The notes beneath the pieces are model-generated. The model was not told the DNA's origin. It saw only the letters and a list, made by a program, of their open reading frames with translations, and made no database searches. 64,000 nucleotides of DNA from NCBI RefSeq assembly GCF_963676685.1, contig NC_092349.1, positions 86,812,604 to 86,876,603 of the forward strand, in the 5' to 3' direction. Each line of letters opens with the position of its first letter. Position 1 is the stretch's first letter. Shown in pieces: positions 56,616-64,000 of the stretch. The stretch comes from Mytilus edulis. Lineage: Eukaryota; Mollusca; Bivalvia; Mytilida; Mytilidae. Both the position numbers and the translations under genes were made by a program.

Positions 56616-57480
56616 CTAAAATCCTGTTTTCGTATTTGAACTCTTAGTAATTTCGAAATCCAGAGACACTAGAAGAGGATAATGGTCAGATACATTCCCA
56701 GTAAATTCACATTTCTTAATATTAAAGATTGATTCTTTAAAAGTTTCTTGAAAAAGTATATAGTCGATTGCAGTACAACCACTCCCATTAGCGCTAATGA
56801 TTTTTTTTCCAATATCTTTTGTACACAGACAGTGTTCGTCCATTAATGACACTATATATGTCTGTCTTATCGAATCATTAGATCCAAACATTTCCTCATT
56901 AAAGTCACCACCTATTATTATTTGGTGTGTTAGTTTATAGGTTGTCAATATTTTATTCAAAAGATCTATACATTCTTGAAATTCTGTTTGACTATTTGTT
57001 GAACCTTTACAAGGTAAATATACCGAAATGACTATTAAATTTGGGTCACCATTGATCTCAATGCATTGTATTCGATTATTCTCTATTGACAGTGGAGTGA
57101 CTATGGAGTCAAAATTTTTCTTCCAAAGTATAGCCATCCCACCATAATCTCTTGGCATTCTCCATGGAGTAATTGGGTCGATGGAGTCTACTGCTTAACC
57201 AACACCCTTATAATCAAGTAGAATGTCATTAAACATATTTAACTGACAGTAAAAGAGCCAGTGTTCTAGAAGTAAATACATGTCAATAAGGTCTTTTAAT
57301 TCAACAAATAATGGACCACAGGTTAAAATATTCTTACAGTTAAAATCTAAAGTTTTTAATACATATTTACAGTTGTTAGCCTTCTCTCCTATTTGTCTAG
57401 GTTTTATTGTTATATTTTTGGACGGATGAGGCTGTGTTGGTATAAGATATGCATGTCACTATTGTTTACTTCATAGCTTA
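56616..57480 (-). pseudogene. LINE ORF2: APE-like endonuclease
   Basis: The frame carries TLDFNCKNI and LLEHWLFYC, the catalytic Glu/His-Trp block, then a TAA (about 57195), and the open stretch 57158-56616 with RDYGGMAILW, IIIGGDFNEE (the GDFN catalytic motif), GCTAIDYILF and VSDHYPLLV (the SDH motif). This is a classic exonuclease-endonuclease-phosphatase fold. Apart from the nonsense codon the domain is nearly complete. Confidence 0.8.
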
Positions 57481-57489
57481 TAGGTTCAC

Positions 57490-58456
57490 CTACGAGGGAG
57501 ATGTAGAACCAGTTGGGATCACTTTTTCCTTTACTTTTTGATTGTTAACCATTTCTTTATCATTCCTGTATGATTCATTGGAGTGTGAAAGTTCGGACTT
57601 GTTAACATTCTTTTGTTCAGTTGGAAGTATTTCAATTAAGATTTCTTTACATATGTTTCTATCATCGTTGAGGTCGGGGTGAAAGTTGACTGAGTGATTA
57701 ATGTCTATATTGTGTGCCCTGTTTTGAATGTGATCATATTGGTAGTAAGCATTTGAGTATTGATGACTTGGTTGCACATGAGATGTATTGTGAAAAACAG
57801 GTTGGCCATAAGATGAGAATTGATGATTTGGACGTTGAGTTGTAACGTATGGTTGATTTGAATGCTGATTTGAAGAGTATTGATGTGGTTGCACAAATGA
57901 TATTTGCTGATAAAACGATTGTTGACTTGGATTAAACTGTTCAGAATTCGAGGATCTATTACGGCTGTTGTTGAGAAGTTTGTTGAGTTCTTCATCCCCT
58001 TTACCAACTACAAATAGTTGGTGACTTTGTCTCTAATTCCCACTATGAGTTTATCACTTGATGTACTATCATGACTACCTTTGTTTTCTGTGTTAGGGAT
58101 ACTGTGAAAAGTCCCACCGTTTCCCTGTGTAGTCCTATAGGCCTCTAGTGTCTGAATTCTTATGAATAAATCTTTTACGGTCTGTTCCAACTCTAGGTTT
58201 CTTGCTTCAGCTTTAAACATTCTATCCAACACTTTCGTTTTTCTGACATGTTTTCAATAATAGCAGTCTCCTGCAGCTTCAACTGTTCATCTTTTTTCCG
58301 CAGTCTCTGTTCTAATGGTCGAAGTTCTTTCATTTTAATTTTCTGAAATTCGGAATTTGCACTGCTTTCGTTTTAAACTTGCGCAGTGGAGTTGTTGGTA
58401 TTTGAAAGAGTACTACTTGTTATTAGATTTTCTTCATTCTTTTCTGTATGATGTGT
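57490..58456 (-). pseudogene. LINE ORF1: coiled coil and low-complexity C-terminal part
   Basis: From the insertion point the frame encodes a charged coiled coil (QKIKMKELRPLEQRLRKK and following), then MFKAEARNLELEQTVKDL. A His/Gln/Asn/Ser-rich stretch (58000-57690) and a polar tail end at a stop near 57490. Two frame changes and an in-frame TAA near 58372 are present. Confidence 0.65.
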
Positions 58457-58460
58457 TGGG

Positions 58461-58920
58461 TGTGACAATATGATGGGCTTAATATATATATATAAATATA
58501 TATAATATATATTTATATTTATATTTATGAAATGTTTATTAAATTGAATAAATTAAATACAGGGGAATATCTATCAGGAAAAGCATGACCTTGTTAAAGG
58601 TTGTTCAATTGACCGCTACGTTGCATATAACATATTCACATGCAGATCTAGACCATGTGGTGACATGTAGCAATAACAAAAACACTGGACATACGTGTAT
58701 TGCAGACCATCAATCTCCAGGTTGGTCAAAACATGTCAATTAGAGACAACTTAGTAGATATTCATCCCTGTATCTTTTAATTAATAGAAACCTTGACACT
58801 GTTTATATTCTGTATATATACTTATGTATTTTACTGTATAGAGGAGACCGTCCGTTATGGACACTGGTCCAGACGGGCTTTAATAAACTACTATTCCAAA
58901 TAACCATGTGTTGTGTTACA
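58461..58920 (+). mobile_element. Solo LTR, 460 bp, with 4-bp target-site duplication
   Basis: Starts tgtgaca and ends tgttaca (TG...CA with short inverted ends), flanked by tggg at 58457-58460 and 58921-58924. It contains TATATA near 58813 and AATAAA at 58882-58887, so it is plus-oriented. Deleting it with one tggg copy restores the LINE ORF1 frame exactly (DCSP into THHTEKNEEN on the minus strand), proving insertion. No internal retroelement remains, hence a solo LTR. Length of target duplication fits Ty3/gypsy- or Bel-like elements. Confidence 0.9.
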
Positions 58921-58999
58921 TGGGCTGCAATCAATTATGTTGCCTACTGATAAACATTCTGCATCTATTGTTTAAGCCGAAGTTTGCTGATCTTGTGTA

Positions 59000-59600
59000 A
59001 TAATCGGTTGTACAATATCACTTTGGTCTTTGAGCCCTAGACAAGAAAAGCAGGTGTGGTTGGTGGTATTCAGACAAGTACTATGAAATTTCATCAGACA
59101 AATAGAACAGCAATCTACCTTGTTTAGTATTGACATATCGCACGCATGACAGTTCAGTACATTTTCTTCTTGTAAAAAGGACTCAGTTTAAGTTATGTCT
59201 TGTTTATCATTCGACTCCAATGCCTTTACAATATTGTTGTTTTCAACTTTTTCGTTAGTACAAACTGTACATACATAAGTGAAATCCTTTCTTTTTACAT
59301 TTTTGACATCATCTTCAGAGAATTTTTCATAATTATAATATTGTACCCAATGACCATAGATGCAATGAACTGCTTTTGTTCTACAATTTCTGTTACATTT
59401 GTGACAATCTTTCCCCTTGATTTATATTTTGCGCTACACCAGTTTGAGAATTTGATGTATTTGCTAATCATAGACCAGATTGTAGCGTTGCAATTGCCTC
59501 TTCAAGTTGTTCCGCGAGCTTTCTGTTTCTCTATATCTATCTTTACACCAGATATCTTGGTGTGAGACATTATACTGTGTATTTTTGTAATGTCACATAG
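59000..59600 (-). pseudogene. LINE ORF1: PHD-like zinc fingers
   Basis: A first finger (about 59415-59260) reads CHKCNRNCRTKAVHCIYGHW and closes with YVCTVC. A second (about 59155-59035) reads NCHACDMSI, then CCSICLMKFHSTC, then HTCFSC. The cysteine/histidine order Cys2, Cys/His..., HxxC, CxxC is PHD-like. A coiled-coil-like AEQLEEAIATLQ segment precedes them. Confidence 0.65.
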
Positions 59601-59749
59601 TTCAAATCTTTTCGAGTTTTTACCATTTATCAACATGCACACTTTGTTATATAGGCATTTATAGTAAAGCTTTTCCTTTGATGTATCAGGAATACTATAT
59701 ATTATTTGAACATATTATTACCCACATTTTCGGTAGCAGCAGTTTAACT

Positions 59750-60365
59750 GAAGTCAAGTATGTCCTGTGAATTTTTGTTGCTAGTATTGATTCTATGATG
59801 GATATCAGCTGATAAATTTGGAGATCTAGTTCCCAATGTGTCATTCATGTATCTGATGTGATTGTTTAATGCCTTTATTTGCTTTAATAAAGTGTCATCA
59901 TCATTTCTGAATTGTTGAACATCAGGATGTTTTTGATACGAGTTCCAAAGAGATACGGAGTATGGTGGAGTTTCAACTATCTTAATTTACACCCAGGATA
60001 ACTCTTAAGGAGATCACCAATTTCTTGATAATTGTTAACAATTGTTTGAATGGAATCATTCGTTTCAGTTCTCAAGTTAATATGTCATAAATAGTGAGAT
60101 CGCATGTGCCAAACCAAACATATAATGCAATGTTATCAAGATGTCCAATTTTATATTTAAGGTTTTGTTTTCACCATACAAGAGCTTGAGAGGAGCTACG
60201 CCCAGATTGATTCCACCATTAAATACTATTCTCGCCTGAATTTCTGCAATACCTTTCCAAATATTTCCCTTTACTGTCAGTAAACACCACAGGAGTCAGT
60301 TGTTTTACCCCAGCTGGTATTACGAATGGTTTTGCAAGATACTTTTAAAGTTTATGTTCCGTCAT
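59750..60365 (-). pseudogene. LINE ORF1: SGNH/GDSL-like domain
   Basis: After a start ATG (60365-60363) and a TAA six codons later, the frame reads PVVFTDSKGKYLERY, in which DSKG is the catalytic-serine block of SGNH hydrolases. WWNQSGR and FGTCDLT follow, with further decay, then IVETPPY and a final YMNDTLGTRSP segment. Such esterase-like domains are known in ORF1 of CR1-type LINEs. Stop codons and frame breaks show it is inactive. Confidence 0.6.
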
Positions 60366-63300
60366 GAATAAAAACTAAGAGTGTCACTATATATACGATG
60401 AAGTTTAAGAGGGTAATATAATATTGTTGACTACACACTACTTTAAAATCTAGCTATGCAATTAAAAGCAGATATATCACGCAGGTACTAATTAGTTCGT
60501 GCAAGCAAGTCTATATATATGTTTTGCTAAAAGCCACAGGTGAATAAAATTTTATATAATGCTATATGAATTGTTGGAATCCTCCGATAGAAATTTGTTT
60601 ATGTAGGATAAAACGAATAAAATCTAAAACTGAGTCTCATTTCTAGAAATCACTTCGATAAATTTCAAGATAATTCTGCTCGTTTAAAACCACACTGTTT
60701 AAAATAGAGGTTCACTAAAATGTCAACAATGCAATAGTATTGAGAAGTTTTCTTGTATATAAACTGACTACGTATTAGAATGATTGCAGATCGCTAAAGA
60801 CCAGATTGTTTTAGCATGTTTAGTATTTTTTTTTTAAAGCCGCCATTTTTTCTCGTGCGGAAGTGTCGGGAAAAATTTACTTGTAACAGACTTTTAAAAT
60901 GAAGGAATTGACGTTTTCTGAATGTAAAATAATAGTTTCTGGCTAGTTATAAATGTTTGGGATAACTAATAAACTTGAATCTTCTCAATGTTATGCCTCC
61001 ATCACATAAAATACAATTTTCAATCGCACAGGTAAAATACACATCCACCACCTTTGAACATTCGGAACTCCATCAATATGATATAACATCCATGGGATAT
61101 AACTTTAACACATCATTATAAATTAATCCGTGATTTTAATCTCAAAATAATCCAACTCTTGACATTCTATTATATAAACATTCTCACTATTTGCACTATC
61201 ACAGATTTATTAAAATTCTAATTTTTAAATCTCATCAAAGATACCATATGCATCCCGCTCAAATGAATGTATCTATTTTCTTGTGTTATAAACTGCTTAG
61301 TGAAGTTTGAAGGTTCTTCAAAGCAAAATAATTATCTAAAATACATAAGAAGATCTCATTTGGTCCAATATCTCTTTTGTTAACTTATTATATGCCAACT
61401 TATTACCATGGAAAATTTAACTACATTGTATATAACATATTCCAATAATTATGAAATCTTAAGAAGCTAAATTGCCAGATTTATAAACCTTGTTTGATCT
61501 ACGGTTAAAAGAACTGCATATAAATTGGAGAAAATCAGTAGCTATAGTTAATGGTTAAAAATCAAAGAATAACCAAATTATGTCAAATAGTGTAAACACT
61601 TTGAATGTTATCGTATGTTTTACGCTTATCCGGGGAATACATGCTATGCCGATAGTTTACTCTTGCAAAACGTTCGTTCTTGCAATTCAAGATTCTACAA
61701 GCATCAATTAGGAGTTATTTATTTGAAATTGTAAATTATAATTTACAATCTAAAATAAAGAACTCCGAATCGTCATTGTGTTTGTATTATTCAAAATTTA
61801 ATTATCTTTTCATTGTACTACTACATTTCCTGAAATAAGTACAGTAGCTGTCGAGATTTTGAAATAATGCCTATCGTGTTCTTGTTACCCTTTATAAAAG
61901 TGAAAAAGGAACCAGCTCACATCATAAGTCTCTGTTGGAGAGTTTTTAAATATTCTTTAAACCACATGTCCAGCACTTAATCCTCTTCTTTTAATAAATT
62001 GTCTTCTCTTATGCGTGCATCGCTAATCGTTCAAATAAAGAGAGCATAGTCGGGAATAATACAACATCGGCCATTCAGGTGACTATGCTGGTATCTTAGT
62101 ATCGAAGGTCAAGTAGTAAATATGCAGGTCGTGAGTTGATCAACCGACACCTGACATCAATCAGTTATTCGTGAATCTATCGAAATATACATTTTTATTG
62201 ATATGAAATACAAAGATGTATGGTCCTCCCCTGGCAATTTATACATATGTTACCCTGCTCTGTTGCTCCGTTATTCTTGTATCACAGCTTTGAGACGAGA
62301 GCATGCATTACCATAGAATTGACAAAGTCTGAGGAATTATAATTAACGACGTCACAAAGTGTGCAGAGACGTAATAAAGCTCACATTTGTCGAGTGTAAA
62401 ACTGTCTTAAGGAGGATGAAGAGACCAGTAATAGAACGACAAACAGAAAATCGGGTTTTCTTCATATATATGAGATTCTTGTCATATAGAAATGCAGAAT
62501 AAAACGAATTAATGATAAGATTCGAGGCGGCACATCGCATATTTTTTTCTCTTTGTGCCAACTAGAAACAAACTGATGTTTAACATATAAAGTAATCGTG
62601 ATCCGATATCTGTTAATTTTTTTGTCCTACTCCATTACTCAATAGAAGTTTAAGAGGTTTTAGACAGAAAATAATTTAGTTATAAAATGAGACATGTACT
62701 TACCAGGTACTTCAACTGAAACGATATTAATTAAAAAATTCAAAAGTTAATTCTTGAACTGGACTTTTTTAAAGGTTGGGAATTCTGCAGACATGGATTG
62801 AATTGTCTGCGATTAAAATAATTTGTTCTTATGTATATTGGTAATTAATACAATTCCGTAAATATTGCATATCTTTCTCTCCGATACATTATCAGGGGTT
62901 GTTAATAACTCAGTACAATTTATCACGTTGTTTTCGCGACGTTGCTAATAAAATTCAACATAATGTCGCAAAAGCAGACTTAAATGGTGTATCACAATCA
63001 TAAAATGTTAATCTGTTATAGAAAGTCATAAAGTTATTTTACACTTACTTATTCGAAAACCGAAAAAAAGAAAGTTATGGAATGAAACAGCCAATACAAG
63101 TGTTCGAAACCCTTCAACACTAAGAAAAAGTTAAATCACAAAAGTACTGAACGAAAAGTCCCTAATCAATTGGCAAAATCTTTGTTATACCATTTATTTG
63201 ACAAGTTTGCATTAGAAATGGTTGAAAACTTGTTACAATAAGAACTGCTGAAAAATCTGAAGATAATTTTCTCGGCAAAATTTTCTTGAATAAGAATCAA

Positions 63301-63652
63301 CATTTGAGCTTTTTATTCTTTTAATTGATGATATAGAAACAGATATATCGTCAGTACAAGGTAGACCCTCTTTTACACTGAACTGTATATCAATATTTTC
63401 ATCTATCTGGAAATATCACATATTGTTCATAAGTTTATCATTATTATCTTCTGTTATTGATATATCAGTGTGTTTTTCATATTAATATGCTTCAAATAAT
63501 CTGTGGAATTAATGAATGAAAGAGCCGTTATAAGACCTAAGTGGTGTCCAAAAAGTAGACTGTTTTAATAATTATCTTACCTCCTATACATTTCTGGGAA
63601 TGTGATTGGTTAAAAGCGTCCTCGTGGAAACCGTGCATATTTGATATTAGGT
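60366..63652. other. 3.3-kb AT-rich stretch, nothing firm
   Basis: The upstream part may be the 5' UTR of the LINE. Around 61730 there is a short palindrome (gaaattgtaaattataattt). Around 63125-63185 a piece of inverse R2 (gtactgaacgaaaagtcc, aatcaattggcaaaat) is visible. No gene or RNA recognised. Confidence 0.4.
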
Positions 63653-63780
63653 TAGTAGGGAGGCAGGGCTTATTTTATACAGGGTTAGTAGTGGAGTTAC
63701 GTCCTTTTATATTCCATATAAGGTAGTAGGGAGGCGGGGCTTATTCCATACACAATTAGTAGTGGTGTTGCGTCCCTTTA
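63653..63780. repeat. 71-bp tandem duplication, GC-richer
   Basis: The segment beginning tagtagggaggc occurs at 63653 and at 63724; 57 bases align with about ten differences (aggcagggcttattttatac against aggcggggcttattccatac). It stands out from the AT-rich surroundings. Nature unknown. Confidence 0.8.
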
Positions 63781-64000
63781 GGAAATCAAAACAGTACGGA
63801 GAAAATTTTTTAAAAGATATCAACAGACGAAGAAATTGATGATTAAGATTGAAATAAATTCATAAAACACATTTAAATCTAACAAGTTGTCATTGTTGGC
63901 ATCTGTTTTTGTAGGATTAATGGAGTAGTTTCTTAATCATGTGAATGCTAACTCGGTATTGAAGACTTGCTCATTTTGATAGGTCATTGGTCTATATTTT
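63781..64000. other. AT-rich end of window
   Basis: Nothing recognised. Confidence 0.4.

Larger units (their letters stand above)
54372..60365 (-). mobile_element. Degenerate LINE-type retrotransposon, about 6 kb with an internal insertion
   Basis: Reading the minus strand from 60365: an SGNH-like domain, two PHD-like zinc-finger segments, a coiled coil, a Gln/His/Asn-rich linker, an APE-type endonuclease, a reverse transcriptase and a C-terminal zinc knuckle. It carries several nonsense codons (e.g. 60345-60347) and frameshifts, and most of the RT between the CADD motif (about 55230) and the C-terminal part (54910) is missing. This domain set points to a CR1/L2-like LINE clade. It is dead. 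Neither target-site duplication nor 3' tail could be fixed. Confidence 0.8.

Noticed and set aside
1..64000. CRISPR arrays, bacterial operons, riboswitches or plasmid features
   Set aside because: Spliced genes, LINE and Penelope-like elements and AT-rich spacers show a eukaryotic nuclear region; the regular arrays have no spacers.

Overview
This window looks like nuclear DNA of a bivalve mollusc, most likely a marine mussel (Mytilus or a close relative). It is very AT-rich and gene-poor, has GT-AG introns with short coding islands, and is filled with degenerate mobile elements. Species assignment is inference from repeat style and gene content; no ribosomal or mitochondrial marker is present.

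Layout. 0-6.6 kb (+ strand): a complete small gene for a secreted, arginine/tryptophan-rich, ten-cysteine defensin-like peptide of 76 residues. Its large intron holds a 2.8-kb minisatellite with a 57-bp unit and an 808-bp higher-order duplication. 7-12 kb: repeats, including the 3' end of a Penelope-like retroelement. 12.4-16.5 kb: two truncated copies of that reverse transcriptase on the minus strand, with a broken LDL-receptor class A (LDLa) gene copy between them. 25.2-26.3 kb: a decayed Tc1-like transposon with recognisable terminal inverted repeats. 28.3-29.7 kb: a second LDLa copy that is open. 31.3-33.8 kb: a hairpin-ended repeat of about 1.5 kb (about 1.8 kb with a partial upstream copy) inserted in a local tandem duplication. 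38.6-39.1 kb: the 3' end of a LINE. 44.5-49.2 kb: the best LDLa copy, with signal peptide, LDLa, a half-LDLa motif, a Ser/Thr-rich stalk and a transmembrane exon. 52.5-53.7 kb: a class A GPCR exon with three frameshifts. 54.4-60.4 kb: an old LINE on the minus strand with an SGNH-like domain, PHD-like fingers, coiled coil, endonuclease and reverse transcriptase, interrupted by a perfectly bounded 460-bp solo LTR. 60.4-64 kb: AT-rich sequence with almost nothing recognisable.

How the genes relate. The three LDLa loci are paralogues in tandem on the minus strand, about 15 and 19 kb apart, sharing exon phases and the half-LDLa motif. They look like a small cluster of single-pass surface glycoproteins, of which one is intact as far as it can be followed, one is partial, and one is a pseudogene. 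The defensin-like gene lies on the opposite strand and there is no sign of shared regulation. Most remaining sequence belongs to about seven dispersed repeat families, labelled R1 to R7 here for convenience only.
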